A stretch of 64,000 nt of DNA from positions 62,001-126,000 of the forward strand of contig NZ_MIEU01000010.1 of the NCBI RefSeq assembly GCF_001968825.1, in the 5' to 3' direction. The notes beneath the pieces are model-generated. The model did not search any database. It was not told the DNA's origin and worked only from the letters and a program-made list of their open reading frames with translations. Positions 37,017-45,757 of the stretch are shown piece by piece (the stretch's first letter is position 1; each line of letters opens with the position of its first letter). The DNA is from Tersicoccus sp. Bi-70. GTDB lineage: Bacteria > Actinomycetota > Actinomycetes > Actinomycetales > Micrococcaceae. A program made the position numbers and the translations under genes.

Positions 37017-38339
37017 ATGGCTGAGCTGACCTCCGGCGCCACCGCCGCACCCGCCGTCACCCCCGCGCGGGACCGCCCCTCCCTGGTGCCCGGCATCCCG
37101 CGGCGCCAGCTGCGTGCGGCCGGGATCGGCAACCTGATCGAGTGGTTCGACTGGAACGCCTACGCCCTGCTGTCGGTCTACTTCGCCGGCCAGTTCTTCC
37201 CCGCCGGCACGTCCCCGCTCGTCGCCCTGCTCGGCACCTTCGGCATCATGGCGGTCGGCTTCATCGCCCGTCCGCTGGCCGGGCTGGTGCTCGGCACCGT
37301 CGCCGACCGGTTCGGCCGCAAGCCCGCCCTGCTGCTGACCGTCTACGGGATGGGCGTGTCCAGCCTGCTGATCGCCTTCGCGCCCACCTACGCGCAGGTA
37401 GGGCTCGTGGCGCCGCTGATCCTGCTCGTGGCCCGCATCGTGCAGGGCATCTGCATCGGCGGGGAGTACGCCTCGATGTCCGCGTTCGCGATGGAGATGG
37501 CGCCGCAGGGCCGGCGCGGTTTCATCGCCGGGGTGCTCAACGCCGTCGCCGGCTTCGGCCAGATCGCCGTCGCCGGCCTCGTGCTGCTGCTGTCCTGGAC
37601 GCTGCCGCACGAGGCCATGACGGCATGGGGCTGGCGGCTCGTCTTCGTCGTCGGGGCGCTGCTGTCGGTGGCCGGGATCTGGCTGCGCCGCGACATGCAC
37701 GAGACGATCGACGCGCGGCGCTCGCGGGCCGGTGCCACCGGCATGTTCGCGGCCATGCGCCGCTACCCGGGCGCCACCGTCCGGGTGGTCGGCCTGACCA
37801 TCGGGTTCACGGCCATGGTCTACGCGTGGGGGACCTACATGCCCACCTACGCGACCACCTACCGGGGTTTCGACCCGAAGCTCGGCATGGTGGCCATGGT
37901 CGTGAGCACCGTCGTCGCGATGGTCGGGGCCCTGGTCGCCGGGCGGCTCTCGGACCGGTTCGGGCGCCGGCCCACGATGGTCGCGGCGGGCGTGCTGCTG
38001 ACGGTCGGCACCGTCCCGGCGCTCGCCCTGATCAACCACTCGGTGTGGTCGCTGATCGCCGTGCAGGGCTTCGGGATGCTGACCCTGTCCCTGCTGCAGG
38101 CCAGCTCGATGCCGGCCTACACCGAGATGTTCCCGGCCGACTTCCGGGCCGCGGGCCTCGGCTTCCCCTACGCGCTGACGGTCGGGCTGATCGGCGGCAC
38201 GGTGCCGATGGTCGGGACGCAGCTGGCGTCCGTCGGGCTGCCGACGGCGTTCCCCTGGTACCTCGTCGTGCTGATGGCCATCTCCACCGTCTTCTACCTG
38301 ACGATGAAGGAGACCGCGTTCGAGCCGCTGCCGGACTGA
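37017..38339 (+). CDS. MHS-family MFS carrier (KgtP/ProP-like)
   Basis: A 440-residue, twelve-span symporter. IGNLIEWFDWNAYALL is the hallmark of the metabolite:H+ symporter group, followed by VADRFGRKPALLL and, in the second half, LSDRFGRRPTMVA. Transported solutes in this group are organic acids, proline or betaine; the sequence does not decide. TACCGT ends 6 bases before the ATG with no ribosome site, so the start is probably leaderless. Confidence 0.9.
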   Translation: MAELTSGATAAPAVTPARDRPSLVPGIPRRQLRAAGIGNLIEWFDWNAYALLSVYFAGQFFPAGTSPLVALLGTFGIMAVGFIARPLAGLVLGTVADRFGRKPALLLTVYGMGVSSLLIAFAPTYAQVGLVAPLILLVARIVQGICIGGEYASMSAFAMEMAPQGRRGFIAGVLNAVAGFGQIAVAGLVLLLSWTLPHEAMTAWGWRLVFVVGALLSVAGIWLRRDMHETIDARRSRAGATGMFAAMRRYPGATVRVVGLTIGFTAMVYAWGTYMPTYATTYRGFDPKLGMVAMVVSTVVAMVGALVAGRLSDRFGRRPTMVAAGVLLTVGTVPALALINHSVWSLIAVQGFGMLTLSLLQASSMPAYTEMFPADFRAAGLGFPYALTVGLIGGTVPMVGTQLASVGLPTAFPWYLVVLMAISTVFYLTMKETAFEPLPD

Positions 38340-38440
38340 CCCGGTCTCCGGACCGGCGCGGTGACCATTGCGCTCGCCGGGGTCCCTCTGCTTGGCTGGA
38401 TCAGCAGCACCGGACCGGAGCTGCACTCCAGGAGGTCACC

Positions 38441-38581
38441 ATGACCAGCACCCAGCCCGACGACGACCAGGGCCGCACGCACGGCGAGTCCCCGGCCGAG
38501 GGCGACGACGATACCCAGCCGACGCAGCCCCGTGAACACGCCGAGGAGGCCGCGGAGGGCGACGACGACGGCGGGTCCTGA
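38441..38581 (+). CDS. Small acidic protein, 46 aa
   Basis: The ATG is preceded by CAGGAGG five bases upstream, one of the best ribosome sites in the window, so translation is likely. The product is hydrophilic, rich in Asp/Glu/Gly/Thr/Gln, with no hydrophobic core, and is probably disordered. It ends three bases before the ATG of a VOC protein and may be its translational leader or a separate small protein. No family is recognised. Confidence 0.55.
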   Translation: MTSTQPDDDQGRTHGESPAEGDDDTQPTQPREHAEEAAEGDDDGGS

Positions 38582-38584
38582 CCG

Positions 38585-39034
38585 ATGAAGAGCCAGCTCC
38601 ACGTCGTGACCCTCGCGGTGGCGGATCTCCAGCGCGCCGTCACCTTCTACCGGGACGGGCTCGGCCTGGCCACCGAGGGCATCATCGGCTCCGAGCACCC
38701 CGCGACGCCGGACAGCCCGGGCGGCGAGACCGCCATGTTCCACCTGGACGGCGGCTTGATCCTCTCCCTCTACCCGGCCGGTGAACTGGCCAAGGACGCC
38801 GGCCTGCCCGCCGACGCGATCGGCGGCTCCGGCGTGTCCCTGGGTCACATCGTGCCGGAGCGCGACGACGTCGATGCCGTGCTGCGCGAGGCCGAGCTGG
38901 CCGGGGCCACCGTCCTCGGCGTGGCGCACGAGCGCCCCTGGGGCATCTACTCCGGCTACTTCCGCGACCTCGACGGGCACCTCTGGGAGGTGCTGTCCTT
39001 CCTGCCCGGCGCCGGTCCCGACGCCGACGGCTGA
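38585..39034 (+). CDS. VOC (glyoxalase fold) protein
   Basis: A 149-residue VOC-domain protein. LHVVTLAVADLQRAVTFYRD is the first beta-alpha-beta module and GYFRDLDGHLWEVLSF the last, with metal-side His and Glu in their usual places. It is more complete than the VOC protein at 12977-13348. It is read 3 bases after the small acidic ORF. Substrate and reaction are unknown; lyase, isomerase or binding roles are all known in the family. Confidence 0.82.
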   Translation: MKSQLHVVTLAVADLQRAVTFYRDGLGLATEGIIGSEHPATPDSPGGETAMFHLDGGLILSLYPAGELAKDAGLPADAIGGSGVSLGHIVPERDDVDAVLREAELAGATVLGVAHERPWGIYSGYFRDLDGHLWEVLSFLPGAGPDADG

Positions 39035-39156
39035 TCTCTCCTTCTCGCGCCACGGCGCCGTTCACCGGGGGAGTGGTGTGTGCTTGCGCACGTCACCACG
39101 AACGGCTCCGAATAAGAAACTAGAATGGTGTGGATTTGAAGGAGACTGATTCGATC

Positions 39157-40662
39157 GTGCTCGACCACAGCCTGAACGGCACCGCCGCGGCCGACGAGAC
39201 CGCCACCACCGCGACCCCCGCCGACGCCAGCGCCACGACGACCGTCCTGCGGGTCGCCGTCGTCGGAGCCGGCCCCGCCGGCGTCTACGCCGCGGACCTG
39301 CTCACCAAGTCCGAGGAGGTCAAGAGTGGTGCCCTGACGCTGAGCATCGACCTCTTCGACCGCTACCCGGCCCCGTTCGGGCTGATCCGGTACGGCGTCG
39401 CGCCGGATCACCCCCGGATCAAGGGCATCATCGCCGCCCTGCACAAGGTGCTCGACCGCGGCGATATCCGTTTCTTCGGCAACGTCAACGTCGGCACCGA
39501 CATCACCCTGACGGAGCTGCGCGCCCGGTACGACGCCGTCATCTTCGCCACCGGTGCCATCAAGGACGCGGACTTGAACATCCCGGGTGTCGAGCTGGAG
39601 GGCTCCTGGGGGGCCGCCGACTTCGTCTCCTGGTACGACGGGCACCCCGACGTGGACCGCGACTGGCCGCTGGACGCCAAGGAGATCGCGGTCATCGGCA
39701 ACGGCAACGTCGCCCTCGACGTCGCCCGCATCCTCGCCAAGCAGGCCGACGACCTGCTCACCACCGAGATCCCGGACAACGTCTACCAGGCGCTCAAGCG
39801 CTCGCCCGCCACGGACGTGCACATCTTCGGCCGCCGGGGCCCCGCGCAGATCAAGTTCACGCCGCTGGAGCTGCGCGAGCTCTCCCAGTCGCCCGACGTC
39901 GACATCGTGCTCTACCCGGAGGACTTCGAGTTCGACGAGGAGTCCGAGCGGCAGATGCAGACGAACAACCAGACCAAGACCATGATGGGCACGCTCACCA
40001 ACTGGATCGCGGCCCAGCCGGACGACCTGGCGGAGCTGACCGCCAAGCGCCGCCTGCACCTGCACTTCCTGCACAACCCGGTCGAGATCCTCGACTCGGC
40101 GGACGCCCCCGGGCACGTCGCCGCGATGCGATTCGAGCGGACCGAGCTGGACGGCACCGGCGGGGTCCGCGGCACCGGTGAGACGGTCGAGTACCCCGTG
40201 CAGGCCGTCTACCGGGCCATCGGCTACTTCGGCTCGGCGCTGCCGGACCTGGACTTCGACCACCGCCGCGGTGTGCTGCCGAACGACGGCGGGCACGTGC
40301 TCGACGCCGACGGCAACCCCGTCCCGGGCGTCTACGCCACCGGCTGGATCAAGCGTGGCCCGGTCGGCCTGATCGGGCACACCAAGGGCGACGCCCTGGA
40401 GACCATCGGCATGCTGCTGGCGGACCGTGAGGGCCTGGCCCGGCCGGAGCACCCCGAGGAGTCCGCCGTGATCGAGCTGCTGGACGGCCGCGGTGTCGAG
40501 TACACGACGTGGGAGGGCTGGCACGCCCTGGACGCGCACGAGCGGGAGCTCGGCACGACGGCCACGGCGTCCGGCCCGGTCGAGCGGGAGCGCGTCAAGG
40601 TCGTCCCGCGCGGCGACATGGTCGACATCAGCCGGGCGATCCGGGACCTCACCGGCGCCTGA
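39157..40662 (+). CDS. fprA: Ferredoxin-NADP+ reductase (FprA type)
   Basis: About 501 residues of the adrenodoxin reductase-like FprA group, passing electrons between NADPH and ferredoxin. FAD motif VAVVGAGPAGVYAADLL lies near residue 33. RYPAPFGLIRYGVAPDHPRIK is diagnostic. The NADP site is VIGNGNVALDVARIL near 180, and the closing FAD loop is YATGWIKRGPVGLIGHTKGDA. GTG at 39157 has GAAGGAG 12 bases upstream; a GTG at 39130, just behind the -10 TAGAAT (39121-39126), is the alternative. The first 30 residues are Ala/Thr-rich. Confidence 0.92.
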   Translation: MLDHSLNGTAAADETATTATPADASATTTVLRVAVVGAGPAGVYAADLLTKSEEVKSGALTLSIDLFDRYPAPFGLIRYGVAPDHPRIKGIIAALHKVLDRGDIRFFGNVNVGTDITLTELRARYDAVIFATGAIKDADLNIPGVELEGSWGAADFVSWYDGHPDVDRDWPLDAKEIAVIGNGNVALDVARILAKQADDLLTTEIPDNVYQALKRSPATDVHIFGRRGPAQIKFTPLELRELSQSPDVDIVLYPEDFEFDEESERQMQTNNQTKTMMGTLTNWIAAQPDDLAELTAKRRLHLHFLHNPVEILDSADAPGHVAAMRFERTELDGTGGVRGTGETVEYPVQAVYRAIGYFGSALPDLDFDHRRGVLPNDGGHVLDADGNPVPGVYATGWIKRGPVGLIGHTKGDALETIGMLLADREGLARPEHPEESAVIELLDGRGVEYTTWEGWHALDAHERELGTTATASGPVERERVKVVPRGDMVDISRAIRDLTGA

Positions 40663-40677
40663 GCGTCACGCCTGCTC

Positions 40678-40728
40678 AACGACGGCGGCCGCGCTGCACC
40701 TGACCGGTGCGGCGCGGCCGCCGTCGTT
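40678..40728. terminator. fprA terminator, 17-bp perfect stem
   Basis: Bases 40678-40694 pair exactly with 40712-40728, and an inner GCACC/GGTGC pair closes the loop. The right arm runs into GTTTC. It lies 16 bases after the fprA stop. Confidence 0.75.
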
Positions 40729-40739
40729 TCACGTTCTCG

Positions 40740-40803
40740 CGCCGAGTGTGCGGATGGCGGTCTCATCGGGGGGGGTGTGGCTGCGTCAACCGCACACTCG
40801 GCG
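40740..40803. repeat. 64-base inverted repeat with G8 tract in loop
   Basis: CGCCGAGTGTGCGG (40740-40753) pairs perfectly with CCGCACACTCGGCG (40790-40803) around a 36-base loop that contains eight consecutive G (40768-40775). It sits between the fprA terminator and the PucR stop, so it may terminate pucR or be a mobile palindrome. Confidence 0.65.
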
Positions 40804-40815
40804 GCTCTCGTGATC

Positions 40816-42261
40816 TCACGCCCCGTTGCGGACCCGGGACACGGTCAGCGCGAGCCACAGCTGCACCCGGTCCGCGGTGACGCCCGGGTCCAGCCCCGTG
40901 AGGGTCTCGATCTGGGCGAGGCGATAGCGCACCGTGTTCCGGTGCAGCGCCAGGTCCGCGGCCACCGCCGCCGCCGAGCCGTTCAGATCGAGGTACCGGG
41001 CCAGGGTCACCATCAGATCGGTGCCGTGGTCGGCGTCGCTGGTCCGCACCGGCGCCAGCACCTCGTCGCTCATCGCCGCCAGCGGCACGTCCTCGCTGGC
41101 CAGCAGCAGCCCGGTCAGGCTCAGCTTCTCGACGTCGTTGATCCGGCCGCCGCGGGCGAGGGCCTGCCGCGCCTCGAACCAGCTCCACCGCAGCCCCTCC
41201 GGGTGCGGGTAGGCCCCGCCGATGCCGATGCTCCCGTCCAGCCCCGCCGCTTCGACGTGCGTGGCGACCGCCTCCGCGATGTCCTGCCCGGTACGGGGCC
41301 CGGTGTCCGGGACGATGATGAGCAGGCTCTCCTGCAGGACGGCGGTGACCAGGTCCGCGGCGACGCCCGGCAGGGGCAGGGCGGCGAGCAGCCGGTCCCG
41401 GCCGTGCCCGCGCTCGGAGGCGAGGCTGAGGGCCAGCACCCGGTGGCGGCGTCGCGGCTGCAGCCCGAGGGACTCGATGCGGGACGCGGCCTCCGCGCCA
41501 GTGACGGTCCCGCGGACGATGTCGCCGAGCACCTGGCCGCGCACCTGCCGCAGAGACGCACGATGCCGGGACTGGCTGCTCAGTTCCAGGCTGACCAGGC
41601 TCTGCGCGTAGGCGAGGATGTCCGCGTCCGCCGGCAGCTCCCGCACGGCGAGGACCGCGGCGTCGGCGCTGCCGGTTGAGATCGCCACCCGTGTCCACGC
41701 CTCCTCGGGCAGTCGTGAACCGGGGGCGGTGTGCAGCACCGAACCGTACTGGGTCAGGGCGACGTCGGTGCCGAGCATCCCGGCCAGCGCCGTGAGCAGA
41801 CCCGGCAGGCCGCGGCCGGAGAGCAGGGTGTGGGCGAGGACCTGGTGCTCGCGCAGCAGTCCCTCGAGCCGGGCGGACGTCTCGTCCGCGTGCGCCTGCG
41901 CCACCCGCCGGGTGATCGCGAGGAACGGCACCGCGTAGGGCACCTCGAACACGGCCAGACCGGTCCGTTCCGCCTCCGCGCGGGTGGCGGCCGGAACCTC
42001 GTCGTGCCCCAGCCCGGTGCCGAAGCCGAGCCCGACGACGCCGGCGGAGGCCAGCCGGGAGACGAACCGGCGCTGCGCCGCCGCGTCGGGCTGCCGTAGC
42101 CCCACGGTGAGCACCACCTCCGCGCCGGAGAGGAACGGCGACGGATCCTCCAGCTCGGTGGACGCGGTCCAGGAGATCGGCTCGTCCATGCCCCGCCCGT
42201 CGGTGACGGGACGGAGCCCCAGGCCGGTGTCGGCGAGCAGGTCGTGCACGGTGATGGGCAT
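40816..42261 (-). CDS. PucR family transcriptional regulator
   Basis: A 481-residue regulator. The N-terminal PucR domain begins VHDLLADTGLGLRPVT. A central GGDEF-like/CdaR region follows (about residues 270-390, SIGIGGAYPHPEGLRWSW). The C-terminal HTH-30 reads AAVAADLALHRNTVRYRLAQIETLTG. It is divergent from gabT and probably controls it in response to GABA or a related nitrogen compound. TAGCGT ends 6 bases before the ATG with no ribosome site, so a leaderless start is likely. Confidence 0.88.
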   Translation of the reverse strand: MPITVHDLLADTGLGLRPVTDGRGMDEPISWTASTELEDPSPFLSGAEVVLTVGLRQPDAAAQRRFVSRLASAGVVGLGFGTGLGHDEVPAATRAEAERTGLAVFEVPYAVPFLAITRRVAQAHADETSARLEGLLREHQVLAHTLLSGRGLPGLLTALAGMLGTDVALTQYGSVLHTAPGSRLPEEAWTRVAISTGSADAAVLAVRELPADADILAYAQSLVSLELSSQSRHRASLRQVRGQVLGDIVRGTVTGAEAASRIESLGLQPRRRHRVLALSLASERGHGRDRLLAALPLPGVAADLVTAVLQESLLIIVPDTGPRTGQDIAEAVATHVEAAGLDGSIGIGGAYPHPEGLRWSWFEARQALARGGRINDVEKLSLTGLLLASEDVPLAAMSDEVLAPVRTSDADHGTDLMVTLARYLDLNGSAAAVAADLALHRNTVRYRLAQIETLTGLDPGVTADRVQLWLALTVSRVRNGA

Positions 42262-42392
42262 GGATCCACGCTACGGCAGATCTGTCGGATGTCACACCGA
42301 TGACCGTGATGACTGTGCGACTGGACATGGAACGGAGGGTGGCCCCGGGGCTACGCTGACAGCCGAAACCCGCCCACCCGAGAGGACGATCC

Positions 42393-43742
42393 ATGACCGC
42401 CATCGCCACCCGCCTGGAACAGAAGCGCGACGTCTCCGGGGCCTTCCCCGGCCCGCGATCGCAGGAGCTCGCGCAGCGCCGGTCCGCCGTCGTCGCTGCC
42501 GGCGTCGCCTCCAGCGTGCCCGTCTACGCCGCCGACGCCGACGGCGCCATCATCCGTGACGTCGACGGCAACCAGTTCATCGACCTGGGTTCCGGCATCG
42601 CCGTCACCTCGGTCGGCGCCTCGGACCCGGCCGTCGTCGCCGCCGTCCAGGAGTCCGTCGAGCACTTCACCCACACGTGCTTCATGGTCACCCCCTACGA
42701 GAGCTACATCGCCGTCGCCGAGCAGCTGAACGCGCTGACCCCGGGGGACCACGAGAAGCGGACCGTGCTCTTCAACTCCGGCGCCGAGGCGGTGGAGAAC
42801 GCCGTCAAGGTGGCCCGCCTGGCCACCGGCCGCAACGCCGTCGTCGTCTTCGACCACGCCTACCACGGCCGCACCAACCTGACGATGGCGCTGACCGCCA
42901 AGTCGATGCCCTACAAGCACGGCTTCGGCCCGTTCGCCCCCGAGGTGTACCGGGTGCCGATGAGCTACCCGTACCGCGAGGAGACGGAGATCAAGGGCGA
43001 GGACGCCGCCCGCCGGGCCATCGCCATGATCGAGAAGCAGATCGGCGCGGACCAGGTCGCCGCCATCCTGATCGAGCCGGTCCAGGGCGAGGGCGGCTTC
43101 ATCGTCCCCGCCGAGGGCTTCCTGCCGACCCTGGCCGCGTGGGCGAAGGAGACCGGCGTCGTCTTCATCGCCGACGAGGTGCAGTCCGGTTTCTGCCGCA
43201 CCGGCGCCTGGTTCGCCTCCGAGCACGAGAACGTCGTGCCGGACCTGATCACCATGGCCAAGGGCATCGCCGGCGGCCTCCCGCTCTCCGCGGTCACCGG
43301 CCGGGCCGACCTGCTCGACGCCGTCCACGGCGGCGGTCTCGGCGGCACCTACGGCGGCAACCCGGTGGCGTGCGCCGCCGCGCTCGCCGCGATCGGGACC
43401 ATGAAGGAGCAGGACCTGCCGGCCCGCGCCGGGCACATCGGGGACACCATCGGCTCCCGGCTGCGCGCGCTTGCGGAGAAGACCGACATCATCGGCGAGG
43501 TCCGCGGACGCGGCGCGATGATGGCGATCGAACTGGTCAAGCCCGGCACCGGCGCCACCACCAAGGAGCCGAACCCGGAGGCGACGAAGGCCATCGTGCA
43601 GGCCGCCCTCGCGGAGGGCGTCATCCTGCTCACCTGCGGCACCTACGGCAACGTCATCCGGCTGCTGCCGCCGCTGGTGATCAGCGACGAGCTGCTGGTG
43701 GACGCGCTCGACGTGCTCGAGACGGCCATCCTCGCCGCCTGA
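42393..43742 (+). CDS. gabT: 4-Aminobutyrate transaminase
   Basis: A 449-residue class III PLP aminotransferase. It shows FNSGAEAVENAVKVAR, YHGRTNLTMALTAK, EPVQGEGGFIVP, FIADEVQSGFCRTG and the Schiff-base lysine in ITMAKGIAGGLPL. The match to the GabT pattern is strong, so GABA plus 2-oxoglutarate to succinate semialdehyde plus glutamate is the likely reaction. GAGAGG precedes the ATG; a TACGCT -10 (42352-42357) lies upstream. No succinate semialdehyde dehydrogenase is adjacent. PucR is divergent. Confidence 0.92.
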   Translation: MTAIATRLEQKRDVSGAFPGPRSQELAQRRSAVVAAGVASSVPVYAADADGAIIRDVDGNQFIDLGSGIAVTSVGASDPAVVAAVQESVEHFTHTCFMVTPYESYIAVAEQLNALTPGDHEKRTVLFNSGAEAVENAVKVARLATGRNAVVVFDHAYHGRTNLTMALTAKSMPYKHGFGPFAPEVYRVPMSYPYREETEIKGEDAARRAIAMIEKQIGADQVAAILIEPVQGEGGFIVPAEGFLPTLAAWAKETGVVFIADEVQSGFCRTGAWFASEHENVVPDLITMAKGIAGGLPLSAVTGRADLLDAVHGGGLGGTYGGNPVACAAALAAIGTMKEQDLPARAGHIGDTIGSRLRALAEKTDIIGEVRGRGAMMAIELVKPGTGATTKEPNPEATKAIVQAALAEGVILLTCGTYGNVIRLLPPLVISDELLVDALDVLETAILAA

Positions 43743-43772
43743 GCGGCACCACGCACCACGCGGTGGAGCACC

Positions 43773-43810
43773 GCACCGGCCGGCCCCGCGCGACGGGCGC
43801 CGGCCGGTGC
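43773..43810. terminator. gabT terminator, 12-bp perfect stem
   Basis: GCACCGGCCGGC (43773-43784) pairs exactly with GCCGGCCGGTGC (43799-43810). It lies 30 bases after the gabT stop. Confidence 0.65.
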
Positions 43811-43986
43811 TGCGTGCCGACCACTTCATGACTCCCGGTTCCGGATCCCGACGGTGGGGGCTGCCACAATGGTGGCGGAGGTCACGGGCCGGTGGGTGCG
43901 GCATCGCCGCAGGCCAGGCGCGCAGGCCGGGGCAGGGGACCGGCACCGAGGGACATCGGCGAGAACGACGACAGGGCGGGACGGAG

Positions 43987-44922
43987 ATGGGGAGCATGAG
44001 GTACGTGGTCGGCTACGGAGCCGCGGACACGGGTGCCGACGCCGTGGCGCTGGCCGTGGCGATCGCCCGCGCCCAGTCCGCCTCGCTGGACATCGTGCAC
44101 GTGCGCCGGCGCTCCGAACCGTTCAACCCCAGCTACCCCGAACAGGATCCGGGCGCCGAGCGCGGTGGCCGGCCCTCCCCGCGCACCCTGCTCGAGCGGG
44201 CGCGCTCCCTGGTGCCCGACGACGTCGAGGCCCGCACCCACACCCGCACGGCGAGCTCCTTCGCCGAGGGCCTGATGACGGTGGCCCAGCAGTTCGACGC
44301 GGAACTGATCATCGTCGGTGCCGCCAGCTCGGGGCTGTGGTCCCGGTTCAGCGTCGGCACCGTGGCCGACCACCTGCTGCACAGCTCACCCGTGCCCGTG
44401 GCCCTCGCGCCGCGCGGTTACGACGCACCCCGGATCACGCGCATCAGCGCGGCGATCGGCTCACGGCCGGGCGCCCAGGCGGTGCTGGACACCGGGCTCG
44501 CGGCGGCGGCCCGGCGTCGGGTGCGGCTGCGCCTGATCTCGCTGCTGGCGCTCGGCAACGTCAAGGACCGGCCCGAGGCGCGCCGGCACACGCAGCGCAT
44601 GCTCGACGAGGCCGCGCACACCCTGCCGGCCGCCGCGCGGGTGGACACCGCCATCGCGACGGGCAAGACGATCGAGAACGCCATCGACCGGATGACCTGG
44701 GAACCGGGCGACCTGGTGCTGGTCGGCTCGAGCCGACTCGCCCACGGGAACCGGCTGTTCATGGGGAGCACGGCGTCGAAGATGCTGCGCACGCTGCCCG
44801 TGCCGATGATCGTCGTGCCCAAGAGCGCGGCGGCCCTGGCCGCTGATGCCGTGGCGGACGCCGCCGCCGACGTGGCGGACGCGGCCGGTGCGGACAGCAC
44901 CGGAAGTCAGCGCAGGTCGTAG
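43987..44922 (+). CDS. Two-domain universal stress protein
   Basis: A 311-residue tandem UspA protein. The first domain runs from YVVGYGAADTGADAVALAVA to DAELIIVGAASSGLWSRFSVGTVADHLLHSSPVPV-type motif (G-2x-G-9x-G-S/T-like). The second domain ends LVLVGSSRLAHGNRLFMGST and LPVPMIVVPK. Such proteins bind ATP and accumulate under growth arrest or hypoxia. GGGACGGAG precedes the ATG at 43987; another ATG lies 9 bases inside. Its last 16 bases overlap the convergent PTS IIA gene. Confidence 0.85.
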   Translation: MGSMRYVVGYGAADTGADAVALAVAIARAQSASLDIVHVRRRSEPFNPSYPEQDPGAERGGRPSPRTLLERARSLVPDDVEARTHTRTASSFAEGLMTVAQQFDAELIIVGAASSGLWSRFSVGTVADHLLHSSPVPVALAPRGYDAPRITRISAAIGSRPGAQAVLDTGLAAAARRRVRLRLISLLALGNVKDRPEARRHTQRMLDEAAHTLPAAARVDTAIATGKTIENAIDRMTWEPGDLVLVGSSRLAHGNRLFMGSTASKMLRTLPVPMIVVPKSAAALAADAVADAAADVADAAGADSTGSQRRS

Positions 44923-45362
44923 AGGCGGTCCCCGGCCGCCACCGTGCGTCCGACGGCGTCGCTGCTGACGGAGTCCGGTGCGGCGCCGAGCACCACCACG
45001 GGGCAGGCGGCACTGTACCCGGCGTCCTGCACGGCCGTGAGGTCCACGGTCACCACGGTCTCACCCGCCTCCACCTGCTGCCCCTCTTCGGCGTGCAGGG
45101 TGAAGTGCCGGCCCTTCAGCTCCACGGTGTCGAGCCCCACGTGCACCAGCACGCTGGGCCCCTCCGGGGTGGTGACGACGAAGGCATGCGGGTGCAGCTT
45201 GACGATGGTCCCGCCGACGGGGGCCAGCACGGGGACCGCGCCCGAGCCGGACGGCGCCACGGAGACGCCCGGTCCCACCATCTGAGCGGCGAACACCTCG
45301 TCGGGCACCTCGGCGAGCGTCGTCACCGTGCCGGCGACGGGGGCGCCCACCGGGACGGTCAC
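44907..45362 (-). CDS. PTS EIIA, glucose family
   Basis: A 151-residue EIIA(Glc)-type phosphocarrier. The phospho-accepting His74 is in VHVGLDTVELKG; a helper His lies in KLHPHAFVV. The full beta-sandwich pattern is there: PVAGTV, PVGGTIV and GYSAACPVVV. It accepts phosphate from HPr and passes it to EIIB. GTG overlaps the EIIB stop (GTGA), so the two are coupled. Its end overlaps the convergent usp gene by 16 bases. Confidence 0.92.
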   Translation of the reverse strand: MTVPVGAPVAGTVTTLAEVPDEVFAAQMVGPGVSVAPSGSGAVPVLAPVGGTIVKLHPHAFVVTTPEGPSVLVHVGLDTVELKGRHFTLHAEEGQQVEAGETVVTVDLTAVQDAGYSAACPVVVLGAAPDSVSSDAVGRTVAAGDRLYDLR

Positions 45363-45589
45363 AGGAGGTCCTGGATGTCCTCGGCGAGCGAGTCGGCCTC
45401 GGGCCCCACGACGACCTGCACCGCGCGTCCGGAGACGATGACGCCGTGCGCGCCGGCGGCCCGCAGCGCCGCCTCGTTCACCACGGAGGCGTCGGACACC
45501 TCGGTCCGCAGCCGCGTGATGCAGCCCTCCACCTCGACGATGTTCCCGGCGCCGCCGAGCGCCGCCACGATGTCGTCCGCCTTGGCCAT
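45359..45589 (-). CDS. PTS EIIB, glucose family
   Basis: A 76-residue stand-alone EIIB. The phosphorylated Cys23 sits in EVEGCITRLRTEV, as in all Glc/GlcNAc EIIB domains. AAGGAG lies seven bases before the ATG at 45589, which decides against the two ATGs further upstream. In many bacteria this domain is fused to EIIC; here it is a separate gene, divergent from the EIIC gene. Confidence 0.9.
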   Translation of the reverse strand: MAKADDIVAALGGAGNIVEVEGCITRLRTEVSDASVVNEAALRAAGAHGVIVSGRAVQVVVGPEADSLAEDIQDLL

Positions 45590-45609
45590 GTGTGGCTCCT
45601 TCATCCTTC

Positions 45610-45650
45610 GCTGACCTGCGTCAGCGTGCCTCGTTGACAACCGGGGTCAA
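45610..45650. promoter_or_regulatory. Two short palindromes in the divergent PTS promoter region
   Basis: GCTGAC-CTGC-GTCAGC (45610-45625) and TTGAC-N7-GTCAA (45634-45650) lie between the EIIB and EIIC genes. On the minus strand the second overlaps TAGTAT, a possible -10 for IIB-IIA. They are candidate operators for a sugar-responsive regulator. Confidence 0.45.
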
Positions 45651-45757
45651 TACTACGAGCGTTCTCTCAGCGTGATCGAGACCATGCGCGGGAACCGCGC
45701 CCCGATCACCGCCCGTCGCCGGTCCGGTGGCCGGGATCGCCGACGAGACGAGGACTC

